NCBI RefSeq assembly: GCF_001421355.1
Contig: NZ_LMKC01000001.1
Location: 744,001 to 808,000, forward strand
Direction: 5' to 3'
Length of the DNA stretch: 64,000 nucleotides
Origin: Sphingomonas sp. Leaf9
GTDB lineage: Bacteria; Pseudomonadota; Alphaproteobacteria; Sphingomonadales; Sphingomonadaceae
The notes under the pieces were generated by a model. The model saw only the letters and a program-made list of their open reading frames with translations. It searched no databases and was not told the origin of the DNA. This document shows positions 34,828 to 44,990 of this stretch, piece after piece (the stretch's first letter is position 1; every line of letters begins with the position of its first letter). The translations under genes and the position numbers were made by a program.

Positions 34828-35178
34828 TTACCGTGCCGCCGCCGGCTGCGGCGTAAAGCTCGTCACGTTCGCCATGCCGTTCGCGCCGAAGGTGATGATG
34901 TGGCGCGATCCTTCCTGGCAGGTGGCGACCCAGCTGCCGGGCTTTTCGCCCTTTTCGGACTTGGTGACGCCCTGGCAGGGCAGCCCCGCGTCGCGGATCG
35001 CGCGGATGAACACGCCGTCGCGCTGGCCGGGCGACAGGGCGTCGACCTTGGTCGCGGTTTCCGCGGCTTCCTGCGCATTGGCGGCAGCGGCCTGATTGGC
35101 GGCGGCCTGTTGTTCCGCACTCGGCCCACACGCCGCCAGCATCAGCGATCCACCCAGCATCACCAGCAACGCACGCAT
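34828..35178 (-). CDS. Small lipoprotein of unknown function
   Basis: A 116-residue lipoprotein. The signal ends in a clear lipobox, LMLAACGPSAEQQ, so Cys17 would be lipidated. An Ala/Gln/Glu-rich coil follows (AANQAAAANAQEAAETATKV) and then a compact domain with two cysteines (GLPCQGVTKSEKGEKPGSWV, TCQEGSRHIITFG), perhaps disulfide-bonded. GGGAGACAGG precedes the ATG. It lies downstream of the two amidohydrolase genes in the same direction, 82 bases away. No family recognised. Confidence 0.75.
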   Translation of the reverse strand: MRALLVMLGGSLMLAACGPSAEQQAAANQAAAANAQEAAETATKVDALSPGQRDGVFIRAIRDAGLPCQGVTKSEKGEKPGSWVATCQEGSRHIITFGANGMANVTSFTPQPAAAR

Positions 35179-35260
35179 ATCCTGTCTCCCGTATGTGCCG
35201 CAGGCGCGGCGACTGTCCGCTTCGGACAAAGCCCGGCCGCGCCTGCGGGTTCCCTCATCC

Positions 35261-36565
35261 TTACCGCTGATATGCCTTGGGCAGCCCCTGTTCGGCGGGG
35301 TTGAGATAGCGGTCGCGCAGCCGGGTCTGGCGGTTGGTTAGCGGCTGTTCGACGCCGTCGATGAACAGCTGGGTCGGGGCCGATCCGATCTCCAGCGGAT
35401 CACCGTCCCAGATCACCACGTCGCCGCGCCGCCCGGCGACAAGCGAACCTATCTCCCCCTCCATGCCGATGGTACGCGCGGGCAGCGAGCTGATCGTGGC
35501 GAACGCGGCGTTCCAGTCGAGGCCGGACGCGCCCGGCACCTTCGACAGTGCGACGAGGTTGCCGGCATATTGCCGCACCAGCCGCGCCTGCCGCGCTTCG
35601 TCGTCGCCGATCATGCCGATGCCGACGACCACCCCGGCCGCCTTCATCCGGCCGATATTGGACTGGGTGGCGGCGAGCTGTTCGAAGCTGGCGGGCAGGT
35701 CGGACAGCGCGCTGGCCAGCACCGGCACGTTTGCCGCCGCGATCTGTGCCGCGACGGTCCAGCCTTCGCTGGCTCCCACCAGCACCGGCTTCAGGCCCGC
35801 AAACTCGCGCTTGAGCGCCAGCACGCCGAGTATGTCGGAGGCGCGTTCGACATGGATCAGCAGCGGGACCTGTCCGGTCAGCACCTTTTGCAGCGCCTGT
35901 GCATCGGCACGGGTCAGCGGCGCTTCCTTGCCGCGATCGGCGAAGCTGGCCGGGTTGCGGGCATAGGCCTGCGCCTCGAACAGCGCGTTGCGGAACAGCG
36001 CCATCGCCGCCGGACGGCTGCCACCAGCCGCGCGCGCGCCGGCTTCGCCCCATTCCATGAACTGGAACGCCTGGGGCCTTGTCACCGCATCCATGTCGTT
36101 GCCGAGGTCGATGACCGCGCCTTGGCCCCCGAAGATCGATCCGCCGGTATCGGGCGCGACGATCGCGCGGGTGATGCCGTCGGTGCGGTTGATCGCGATC
36201 GGCGTCGCGCGCGGATTAACGGCGGAGGCGATATCGAGGCCCGCATTGAACACGCTTTCGCGCGCCGATGCATCGTTGGTCTGCGACACGCCGTCGACCT
36301 CGATGATGCCCAGCCGGGTGAAGCCCGCGACGAGGCCCGGCGTCACATAGCGTCCGCCGGCATCGATGGTGCGACCGCCCGCCGCCGCACCGCCGCGCCC
36401 GGCACTGACGACGCGTCCGCCGCGCACGACGACGGTGCCGCCCTCGATCGGGGCCGATCCGTCGCCCAGCACCAGCTTTGCATTGGTGATGGTCACGTCC
36501 TGCGCGATGGCAGGGGCGGCAAGGGTGCTGCTTGCGAGCAGAACGGCGAGGAACAGGCGCTTCAC
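35261..36565 (-). CDS. Amidohydrolase-like exported protein lacking the HxH metal motif
   Basis: A 434-residue periplasmic protein with signal peptide (MKRLFLAVLLASSTLAAPAIA) and the composite amidohydrolase fold. At the place of the metal-binding HxH after beta-strand 1 it reads RYVTPGLVAGFTRLG, with no histidine. The later block VLVGASEGWTV also lacks the His seen in its neighbour (AFHHAVES), though LLIHVERASD keeps one. The C-terminal AGRRGDVVIWDGDPLEIG is normal. It starts at a GTG overlapping the stop of the active paralogue (GTGA). It may be a non-catalytic partner subunit. Confidence 0.82.
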   Translation of the reverse strand: MKRLFLAVLLASSTLAAPAIAQDVTITNAKLVLGDGSAPIEGGTVVVRGGRVVSAGRGGAAAGGRTIDAGGRYVTPGLVAGFTRLGIIEVDGVSQTNDASARESVFNAGLDIASAVNPRATPIAINRTDGITRAIVAPDTGGSIFGGQGAVIDLGNDMDAVTRPQAFQFMEWGEAGARAAGGSRPAAMALFRNALFEAQAYARNPASFADRGKEAPLTRADAQALQKVLTGQVPLLIHVERASDILGVLALKREFAGLKPVLVGASEGWTVAAQIAAANVPVLASALSDLPASFEQLAATQSNIGRMKAAGVVVGIGMIGDDEARQARLVRQYAGNLVALSKVPGASGLDWNAAFATISSLPARTIGMEGEIGSLVAGRRGDVVIWDGDPLEIGSAPTQLFIDGVEQPLTNRQTRLRDRYLNPAEQGLPKAYQR

Positions 36566-37983
36566 TTCACATCCCCTTCGCCGGGCTGGCCGAGTTCGAA
36601 ATCGGACACCGGTCGCAATTTCGGATTGTTCGCGTCGTAGAGCAGCGCGCCGTCGACCCACACCATCTGCGGGCGGGTATAGACGCTGAACGGATCGCCG
36701 TTCCACAGCACGACATCGGCCATCTTGCCGGCCTTCAGCGAACCGGTCACCTTGTCGATGCCCAGCGCCCGCGCCGGATTGATCGCCAGCCACGTCCACG
36801 CATGTTCAGGCGTCACGGTGATGCCGGCGCGACGGGCAGAGGCGATGACCTTCGCCACTTCCTGGTTCAGCCGCTGAATGCCGTTCTCGCTGTCCGAATG
36901 GATCATCGCGCAGGCACCCTGCTGGTCGAGGATCGCGAGGTTCTCGCCGATCGCGTCGTAGCTTTCCATCTTGAAGCCGTACCAGTCGGCCCAGACCGCC
37001 GAACAGACGCCGCGCGCCTTCAACAGGTCGGCGATCTTGTAGCTTTCGACGGCGTGGTGGAACGCGGTGACCTTGTACCCCATCTCCTGCGCCATATCCA
37101 TGACGATGGCCATTTCGTCGGCACGGTAGCAGTGGTTGTGAACGAGGATCTCGCCGTCGAGCACGCCGCGCAGCGTGTCCATCGCGAGGTCGCGGCTAGG
37201 GGCGTCGCCGCCGTCCGCCTCGTACTTGTCCCATTTGCGGTCATATTCGCGCGCCTTCAGCCAGGTCGCGCGGTCGACGGCGATGTTGCCCATGCGGGTC
37301 GAGGGCATCCGCCCCTTCGACCCATAGACGCGCTTCGGATTCTCGCCGCACGCCATCTTCAGGCCGTACGGCGCGCCGGGGAACTTCATCGCCTGCATCG
37401 TGCGGCCATAGACGTTCTTCAGCGTCACCGAACGGCCGCCCATCAGGTTCGCCGAACCCGGCAAAATCTGCAGCGTCGTCACCCCGCCATTGGTCAGCGC
37501 ACGGGCAAAGCCCGGGTCCTGCGGCCAGATGCTGTGTTCGGCCCACACTTCGGCGGTGACCGGGCCGGTCATCTCGTTGCCGTCGCTGTTCGCCTCGACG
37601 CCGGGGCTGGGATAGTCGCCCAGATGGCTGTGGACGTCGATGACGCCGGGCGTCACCCATTTGCCCTGCCCGTCGATCACGGTCACGCCATCGGCGGCGG
37701 CGATCGTCTGCCCGACCTCGACGATCTTGCCGTCGCGGAACAGCACCGATCCGCGATCGATCCGCCCGCCCTCACCATCGAGGATGGTGACGTTGGTAAC
37801 CAGCGTCGGCCGGCCCGGATAGGCGCGATAGGTCGAGGGAAACGGGTCGTGGTCATACCCCTTGCCAGCACCTGGCGCCTTGTCTTTCCCCGCGTCGGCA
37901 GACGCCGAGCGCACCGGCTTTCCATCGCCGGTACAGGCGACCAGCCCGGCGGCCAGCGCCGCAAGCGTCAATGTTCGGATCAC
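36562..37983 (-). CDS. Amidohydrolase family lipoprotein with intact metal site
   Basis: A 473-residue exported metal-dependent hydrolase. The leader ends LAAGLVACTGDGK, a lipobox, so it is probably a lipoprotein. The composite fold has VIDVHSHLGDYPSPG (HxH), VHNHCYRADE and TAFHHAVES (further His ligands), IHSDSENGIQ (Asp) and the C-terminal AGKMADVVLWNGDPFSV. The substrate is unknown; imidazolonepropionase- and peptidase-like relatives are possible. It is the first gene of a translationally coupled pair with the degenerate paralogue. Confidence 0.87.
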   Translation of the reverse strand: MIRTLTLAALAAGLVACTGDGKPVRSASADAGKDKAPGAGKGYDHDPFPSTYRAYPGRPTLVTNVTILDGEGGRIDRGSVLFRDGKIVEVGQTIAAADGVTVIDGQGKWVTPGVIDVHSHLGDYPSPGVEANSDGNEMTGPVTAEVWAEHSIWPQDPGFARALTNGGVTTLQILPGSANLMGGRSVTLKNVYGRTMQAMKFPGAPYGLKMACGENPKRVYGSKGRMPSTRMGNIAVDRATWLKAREYDRKWDKYEADGGDAPSRDLAMDTLRGVLDGEILVHNHCYRADEMAIVMDMAQEMGYKVTAFHHAVESYKIADLLKARGVCSAVWADWYGFKMESYDAIGENLAILDQQGACAMIHSDSENGIQRLNQEVAKVIASARRAGITVTPEHAWTWLAINPARALGIDKVTGSLKAGKMADVVLWNGDPFSVYTRPQMVWVDGALLYDANNPKLRPVSDFELGQPGEGDVK

Positions 37984-38011
37984 GCGGAAACTCCCCTTTG
38001 GTATCTATGGT

Positions 38012-38842
38012 TCAGCCGAAAACGGCGTCGAAGTCGTCGGTGCCCGCCCCCTCTTTGGCGGTCCGCACCTCGTGATAGACAGCGGCGGCACCGACGGCCG
38101 GAAACACGCCGAGCAGCGTCGAAAAGATCGCCTGGATCGCGGCGCTCAGCCACGGATCATTGGCGCCGAGCAGCGCCACCGCCAGCCCCTGCACCATGCC
38201 GCTGACGATCAGCCACAGCACGCCGGCGATGACCAGCAACAGCAACAGCAACAGCCGCCAGCGCATCCCGCGCATCAACTGGCTGCTGCGCCCGAAACAT
38301 TCGATCGGCCCCTCCCCCTCCGCCGCCATGACCGGCAGGATGACGAACCAGGTGAGCATCAGCACCAGCGCGGGAACGATCAGGAACACCATGCCGAGCA
38401 TCAGCGCCATGCCGAACAGGATCAACATGCCCAGCGCCGGCAGCGTCCGCCGCAGCGCCATGCGCAGTGTCGCCGGCAGGTCGACCGCGCGGTTCTCCAA
38501 CGTGTCGACCGCGATGCCGGTCATGAACAGCTTTACGAAGGGGTAGAGAAACAGCCAGAGCAGGCCGAACGGACCCACCATCGTTGCCATCCGCAGCACG
38601 CGTTCGGGATCGTTCACCCCGAACGTCGCAAACGACGTCGCCAGCGTCACCGGCGCGTTCAGCAGCGCGCTGGCCGCGAACAGCGCCAGCGGCGCACCGC
38701 CGATCGCGGCAAAGGCGTTGGAGATCACCCGGCCCATGCCGAACGGATACGGCGATCGTCGCCCTTCGAACCACGCGCCGCCGATCGCCACCGCCAGCAG
38801 CAGGACCGGCAACGCCAGCAACAGGATCGCGAACGCCGCCAT
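38012..38842 (-). CDS. Multi-pass membrane protein (GPDPase membrane-domain-like)
   Basis: A 276-residue integral membrane protein with about six hydrophobic segments (for example AFAILLLALPVLLLAVAIGG and LLILFGMALMLGMVFLIVPA). ALMLTWFVILPVMAAEGEGP then IECFGRSSQLMRGMRWR is the pattern seen in glycerophosphodiesterase membrane-domain-like proteins, which stand alone without the enzyme domain in many proteobacteria. No catalytic residues are expected. It is divergent from the MoxR operon, 62 bases away, and may act with it. Confidence 0.72.
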   Translation of the reverse strand: MAAFAILLLALPVLLLAVAIGGAWFEGRRSPYPFGMGRVISNAFAAIGGAPLALFAASALLNAPVTLATSFATFGVNDPERVLRMATMVGPFGLLWLFLYPFVKLFMTGIAVDTLENRAVDLPATLRMALRRTLPALGMLILFGMALMLGMVFLIVPALVLMLTWFVILPVMAAEGEGPIECFGRSSQLMRGMRWRLLLLLLLVIAGVLWLIVSGMVQGLAVALLGANDPWLSAAIQAIFSTLLGVFPAVGAAAVYHEVRTAKEGAGTDDFDAVFG

Positions 38843-38904
38843 GGATATGCTTCCCCCTCACGACCGCCCCCGGCCCTTGTCCCGAAAACTAGGGTGGAAA
38901 AGCG

Positions 38905-39648
38905 TTGCATGTAAATCGGCGATTTGCTCCAAGCGTGCCCACGCCACCACAGGCGGCAGGGGGACCGGGTTTGGCGGGGGCGGAAGGGGCGGACGGACTG
39001 GGCCATGCCGCCGCGTCGGTGCCACCGGTCGATTCCGCGCAAGTCGACGCCGCGTGGAAGGCGATCCGCGCCGACCCGTCGATCCAGTTCGACCTGCCGC
39101 AAAAGGTCGCCGAACCGCGCGATCCGCCGCCCGAATGGCTGGAACCGGTGCTGCGCACCATCGGCAATTTCGTGCAATGGGTCGGCGGCGGCTGGCGGGT
39201 GATCCTGTGGATCATCGCCATCGTCATCATCGTCGCGCTGCTGTTCGCACTGGTCCCGTCGCTGCGCGCGTGGATCGCCGAGAAGCTGGGCCGGAACCGC
39301 ATGGTCGAGGAGGCGCCGGTGTGGGCACCGACCGAAACCCGCGCCCGCGCCTTGCTGGAGGACGCCGACGCGCTTGCCGCCGTGGGGCGGTATGACGAGG
39401 CGGTGCACCTGCTGCTGTTCCGCAGCATCGACGATATCGTCGCATGGCGCGGCGACGTGGTGCGCCCGGCCGATACCAGCCGCGATATCGCGCGGGCCGA
39501 CGCATTGCCCGAAAACGCGCGCGGCGTGTTCGCCGGGATCGTCGCCGCGGTCGAGCGCAGCCTGTTCGGCGGGCGGGCGCTGGTGCAGGACGACTGGCAG
39601 CGGGCACGGGCCGACTATGCCGGCTTTGCGCTGAAGGGCGCGCGGTGA
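38905..39648 (+). CDS. DUF4129 domain membrane protein, first gene of the MoxR operon
   Basis: A protein of up to 247 residues with one membrane helix (about 107-127, GWRVILWIIAIVIIVALLFA) and a C-terminal DUF4129-type cytoplasmic domain (ETRARALLEDADALAAVGRY, DEAVHLLLFRSIDDIV). The start is uncertain: TTG at 38905 with AGGGTGGA upstream, GTG at 38935, and a TTG within the Gly-rich stretch are all possible. Its stop overlaps the next gene (GTGA). DUF4129 proteins are regular companions of MoxR-DUF58 clusters. Confidence 0.78.
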   Translation: MHVNRRFAPSVPTPPQAAGGPGLAGAEGADGLGHAAASVPPVDSAQVDAAWKAIRADPSIQFDLPQKVAEPRDPPPEWLEPVLRTIGNFVQWVGGGWRVILWIIAIVIIVALLFALVPSLRAWIAEKLGRNRMVEEAPVWAPTETRARALLEDADALAAVGRYDEAVHLLLFRSIDDIVAWRGDVVRPADTSRDIARADALPENARGVFAGIVAAVERSLFGGRALVQDDWQRARADYAGFALKGAR

Positions 39649-40879
39649 GCCAGTCCTCGCCCTTTGCCGTCCGCACGGTCGTCATCCTGGTGGTCGGCGG
39701 CGCGCTGTTGCTGCTGGCCTCGATCCTGATGTCGGGCTTCGGCGACGAAATTGCGCGGGCGACGGGCGAGGCGCCGGGCGAGGCGCCGGCGGCGGATCGC
39801 AAGGACGGGGCGGGCTATCACGCGTTGCAGCGGCTGGTGGAAGCAGTGCAGCCGGCGCCTGAGGAGGTGACCGAACCGCTGGTTACGGGATCGATCCTGA
39901 TCCTGACCCCGACCGAGGCGACCCGACCGGAAGATATCAAGGCGATCGTCGACAAGCGCATCGCGGTGGCATCGGCAATGAGCGGCGGCGACGATTTCGT
40001 CGCAAAGGAAGGCCATCCGCTGATCCGCTTCCCCACGCTCATCATCCTGCCCAAATGGCAGGTCGAAAAGCTGCCGTTGCAGGGGGGCCGCGTGCGGCGC
40101 ACCGGCGAAGCGGACTTCAGCAAGCTGGCGAAGCTGGTCCCGGCCGAAATCGAATGGCACCGGGAGGATCGCGGCAATGTCGGCATCGTCGCCGACGAAT
40201 ATCCCGGCCTGCGATCGTTCGCCCTGCCCGACCGTGAACTCAACGCGATCGCGGGCGACGGCATCACGCCGCTGATCGGCGCGCGCGACGGCGCGGCGGT
40301 GCTGGGACAGGTGGGGACGAGCGATACGTTCGTGCTGGCCGATCCCGATCTGGTGAACAACCGCGCGCTGGCCGACGAGCGCAATGCGAAGGCCGCGCTG
40401 GCGATGCTGCGCGCGATCGATCCCGAACATGGTGGGCGCGCGCTGTTCGACCGGTCGCTGCATTACACGCGCGGCGACCGCAATCTGGTGAAGCTGCTGT
40501 TCCTGCCGCCGTTTTTGGGAGTCACCCTCGCGCTGATCGCCGCCGCCGTGCTGGCCGGCATCGCGGCGGCCGGGCGGTTCGGGCCGCCGATGACCGAAAA
40601 GCGCGCGGTGGCGGCGGGCAAGCGCGCGCTGATCGACAATATTGTCGCGCTGACCCGGCTGGCCGGGCGCACGCCGCTGGTCGGCACACGCTATGCCGAC
40701 ATGATGCTGGAGCTGCTGTCGCGGCGGTTGCTGGGCGACGAAGCGCCCTCGGCCGAGCGGCTCGACCGGGTGCATCCGGGCTATTCCGATATCGACCGTC
40801 GCCTGCGCGATGCCGACACCGAGGGTGCGGCACTGGCGGCGGCACGGGACCTTACCGCATGGAAGAAGGAAACAAGCGC

Positions 40880-40883
<4 letters not shown>
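39645..40883 (+). CDS. DUF4350 domain membrane protein
   Basis: A 412-residue protein beginning at a GTG that overlaps the previous stop. It has a membrane helix at about 10-30 (VRTVVILVVGGALLLLASIL) and a second near 285-305 (FLGVTLALIAAAVLAGIAAA). Between them is a periplasmic domain (GYHALQRLVEAV, LILTPTEATRPEDIKAI) of the DUF4350 type, an inactive-GATase-like fold. The C-terminal cytoplasmic part is helical (LIDNIVALTRLAGRTPLVGT). Part of the MoxR operon. Confidence 0.82.
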
Positions 40884-41832
<949 letters not shown>

Positions 41833-41836
<4 letters not shown>

Positions 41837-43065
41837 TCGTACCCACGCCCCGCGCCATCCAACTGACCGCGTTCGCCGCGCCGGTCGGGCTGGCGCTGGG
41901 CGTGCTGGCCCCGGTGGCGTGGATCGCCGCGCCGCTGTGGATCGCGGGTGTGCTGGTGCTGATCGTCGCCGACGCGGTGCTGGCGCGGAAGCCAGTGCTG
42001 GCGATGCCCGCCGGGCTGCCCGCGACGCTGAACCTGGGGGAGACGTTTTCGCTGGGTAATGCCGACGTTGCCGCCGCGTTCGACGGCCCGGTCGAGCGCA
42101 TCGGCCCCGGCCGCTTTCGCGCGGAACGGCGCGGCAAGGCGCGGCTGCGGCGGCTATGGGCGCGGCAGTCCGGCCCGATGGGGCTGGCATGGCGACAGGC
42201 GAGCGCGAAGGCGGAGCGCGACATTCCCGTGCTGCCCGATATCCGCCCGGTGCGTGACCAGGGGATGCGCCAGTATCTGAACAGCGTCAGCGTCGGCAAC
42301 CGCCTGCGCCGCGACCATGGCAACGGGCAGGATTTCCAGGTGCTGACCGATTTCGAGGCGGGCATGGAACGCCGCTCGATCGACTGGAAGGCATCGGCCC
42401 GCCACGCATCGCTGCTGGCGCGCGAATTCCATACCGAGCGCGACAACATGGTCGTGTTCGCGGTCGATGCCGGGCGCGCGATGACCGATCCGGTCGGCGA
42501 TCTTCCGCGTGTCGACCGGGCGGTATCCTCGGCCCTGCTGGCGGCGTTCGTCGCGCTCAAATCGGGCGACCGGGTGCGGCTCTATTCATTCGGTGCGCGG
42601 CCGCAGGTCGACAGCGGCAGCATCGGCGGCGGCACGCGCGGCTTCGCCCGGCTGCACCACGCCGCCGCCGATATCGACTATGGCGCGGAGGAGAGCAATT
42701 ATACGCTCGGCCTGGTCACCCTCGACCAGAAGCTCGACCGGCGCGCGCTGGTGGTGCTGTTCACCGAATTCACCGATACGACCAGCGCCGAACTGCTGCT
42801 CGCCGCCGCGCAGCGGATGCTGAAGCGGCACCGGGTGCTGTTCGTGCTGTTCCGCGATGTCGAGCTGGAGGGGTTGCGCGATGCCGAACCGGCGCATGCC
42901 GACGATCTGGTGCGCGCGAACGTCGCCCACCTGCTGCTGCGCGACCGGGCGATCGTCGTCGAACGGCTGCGGCGGATGGGGATCGACGTGATCGAGGCGA
43001 CCGCCGACGCAATGCCGCTGGCGCTGGTCGAACGCTATCTGAACCACCGGGAGCGCGGCCGTTGA
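41833..43065 (+). CDS. DUF58 domain protein, MoxR partner
   Basis: A 410-residue protein with two N-terminal hydrophobic segments (about 10-50). The DUF58 core has GNGQDFQVLTDFEAGMERRS and IDWKASARHASLLAREFHTE, followed by a von Willebrand A-like domain (NMVVFAVDAGRAM, a MIDAS-like D-x-G-x rather than D-x-S-x-S). DUF58/vWA proteins are the standard partners of MoxR ATPases. ATGA overlap with moxR. Confidence 0.9.
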
Positions 43066-44054
43066 CCATAACCTTCGCCACCCACCATTTCCGTGCCGAA
43101 CGCGAGGCCGACTGGGCGCGGCTGGAGGCGTTGCTCGACCGGCTGGAGAAGAAATCGCCGCGTCGGTTGTCGGACGACGATCTGATCGACCTGCCGCGCC
43201 TGTACCGCGCCACGCTGTCGGCACTGTCGATCGCGCGGGCGACGTCGCTCGATGCGTCGCTGGTCGGCTATCTGGAGGCGCTGTCGACGCGGGCCTATTT
43301 CGCGCTCTATTCGGCGCGCGAACCGTGGTGGCGGCAGGTGAAGACGTTCTTCACCACCGGCTGGCCGCGCGCGGTGCGGGCGATCGCCCCCGAACTGCTG
43401 CTGTCGACCGCGCTGCTGATCCTGAGCGCAGTCGCTGCCTATCACCTCTGCCGCACCGATCCGGCATGGTATTCGGCGATGATCTCGCCCGAACTGGCCA
43501 GCGGGCGCGACATGAATGCCAGCGCGGCGACGCTGCGCGCCTCGCTCTATTCCCCGCCGGACCAGGGCGGGCTGCACGTCTTTGCCACGTCGCTGTTCAC
43601 CCATAATTCGCAGGTCGCGATCATGGCGTTCGCGCTGGGGTTCCTGTTCGGTATCCCGACGATCATCCTGTCGGTGCAGAACGGCGCGATGGCGGGCGCG
43701 ATGTTCGCCGCGTTCGTGCCGCACGGCCTTGGCTGGGGCCTGTTCGCGTGGCTGATGATACACGGCACGACCGAGATCGGCGCGATCGCCATCGCGGCGG
43801 CGGCGGGGATGCATATCGGCCGCGCCGTCGCCTTTCCCGGCGAACGCACCCGCATGGCCGCCGCCGCCGATGCCGGCCGGCGCGGCGCGGTGGTGATGAT
43901 CGGCGTCATCCTGATGCTGCTGATCGCCGGGCTGCTGGAAGGGTTCGCCCGGCAACTGGTCAATGACGACAGCGCGCGGCTGGCGGTCGGTGGCGGGATG
44001 TTGGCGCTGTGGACGCTCTATTTCACGTTCGGAGGCCGGCGTGGCGCGGCGTGA
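43062..44054 (+). CDS. SpoIIM/DUF95 family membrane protein
   Basis: A 330-residue integral membrane protein. A cytoplasmic N-terminus (about 100 residues) is followed by several helices: LLLSTALLILSAVAAYHL, SQVAIMAFALGFLFGIPTII, AMAGAMFAAFVPHGLGWGLF and VVMIGVILMLLIAGLLEGFA. HNSQVAIMAFALGFLFG and HGTTEIGAIAIAAAAG are characteristic of the stage II sporulation protein M-like family, which has non-sporulation members across bacteria. It starts at a TTG overlapping the DUF58 stop (TTGA). Confidence 0.88.
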   Translation: MTITFATHHFRAEREADWARLEALLDRLEKKSPRRLSDDDLIDLPRLYRATLSALSIARATSLDASLVGYLEALSTRAYFALYSAREPWWRQVKTFFTTGWPRAVRAIAPELLLSTALLILSAVAAYHLCRTDPAWYSAMISPELASGRDMNASAATLRASLYSPPDQGGLHVFATSLFTHNSQVAIMAFALGFLFGIPTIILSVQNGAMAGAMFAAFVPHGLGWGLFAWLMIHGTTEIGAIAIAAAAGMHIGRAVAFPGERTRMAAAADAGRRGAVVMIGVILMLLIAGLLEGFARQLVNDDSARLAVGGGMLALWTLYFTFGGRRGAA

Positions 44055-44943
44055 GCGCAAGGCCCGCCGCCCACGCGTGGCCCGCACGCTCGACCGGCAG
44101 CTCATCACGCCCGAAGGGGTGCCGCTGAACCTCCGGCTCGGGTCGGCGGGATCGCGCGCGGGGGCGTTCCTGATCGATGCGATCATCATGCTGGCGGTAT
44201 TGGTCGGCGCGTCGCTGCTGATCCTTGCGCTGGCGGTCGGGGGACCGAGCGGCACGTCTTCGCTCTATGCGGTCGTCTGGCTGCTGGGCTTCTTCCTGCT
44301 GCGCAATTTCTATTTCGTGCTGTTCGAGGCGGGCAAGCGCGCGGCAACGCCGGGCAAGCGGCTGATGAAGCTGCGCGTCGTGTCGCGCGACGGCGCCCGG
44401 CTGACCGGATCGGCGGTGCTGGCCCGCAACCTGCTGCGCGAGATCGAGGTGTTCCTGCCACTGTTCTTCCTCGCCTTCGCCTTTGCCGAGGGGATGGCGA
44501 CGGCGTGGACCGCGACGCTGGCGCTGGGGTGGGCGTCGATCCTGCTGTTCCTCCCGCTGTTCAACCGCGACCGGCTGCGCGCCGGGGACCTGATCGCGGG
44601 CACATGGGTCGTGGAGCGCGAGGTGCGCAAGCTGGGCGAGGATCTGCTGGTGCAGACCGCACATGCGCACGACCAGGCACGGATCGCACCGTTCACGCCC
44701 GCCGAGCTGGATGCCTATGGCGCGTTCGAGTTGCAGCGGCTTGAAGAGGTGCTGCGCCGGAACGACCGCGCCGACCTGTACGCCGTTTCGACCGCGATCC
44801 GCCGGAAGCTGGGCCGGCACGAGGAGGGCTATGACCTCGCCTTCCTCGAAGCCTATTATGCTGCCCTGCGGCATCATCTCGAAAGAAAATTGCTGTTTGG
44901 CCAGCGAAAACGCGACAAATTCGATCAGTTTGGAGCAAGTTAA
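44041..44943 (+). CDS. RDD family membrane protein, last gene of the MoxR operon
   Basis: A 300-residue protein starting at a GTG with GGAGG eight bases upstream, overlapping SpoIIM by 14 bases. The RDD domain (about 20-180) begins [20 protein letters not shown] and has three or four helices ([36 protein letters not shown]). A cytoplasmic tail of about 110 residues follows ([20 protein letters not shown]), unusual for plain RDD proteins and typical of those in MoxR clusters. Function unknown. Confidence 0.87.
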   Translation: MARRERKARRPRVARTLDRQLITPEGVPLNLRLGSAGSRAGAFLIDAIIMLAVLVGASLLILALAVGGPSGTSSLYAVVWLLGFFLLRNFYFVLFEAGKRAATPGKRLMKLRVVSRDGARLTGSAVLARNLLREIEVFLPLFFLAFAFAEGMATAWTATLALGWASILLFLPLFNRDRLRAGDLIAGTWVVEREVRKLGEDLLVQTAHAHDQARIAPFTPAELDAYGAFELQRLEEVLRRNDRADLYAVSTAIRRKLGRHEEGYDLAFLEAYYAALRHHLERKLLFGQRKRDKFDQFGAS

Positions 44944-44990
44944 CCTGCGGCTATACCCGCCGTTAACGGTCGCGCTGCCATGCAACCGCC

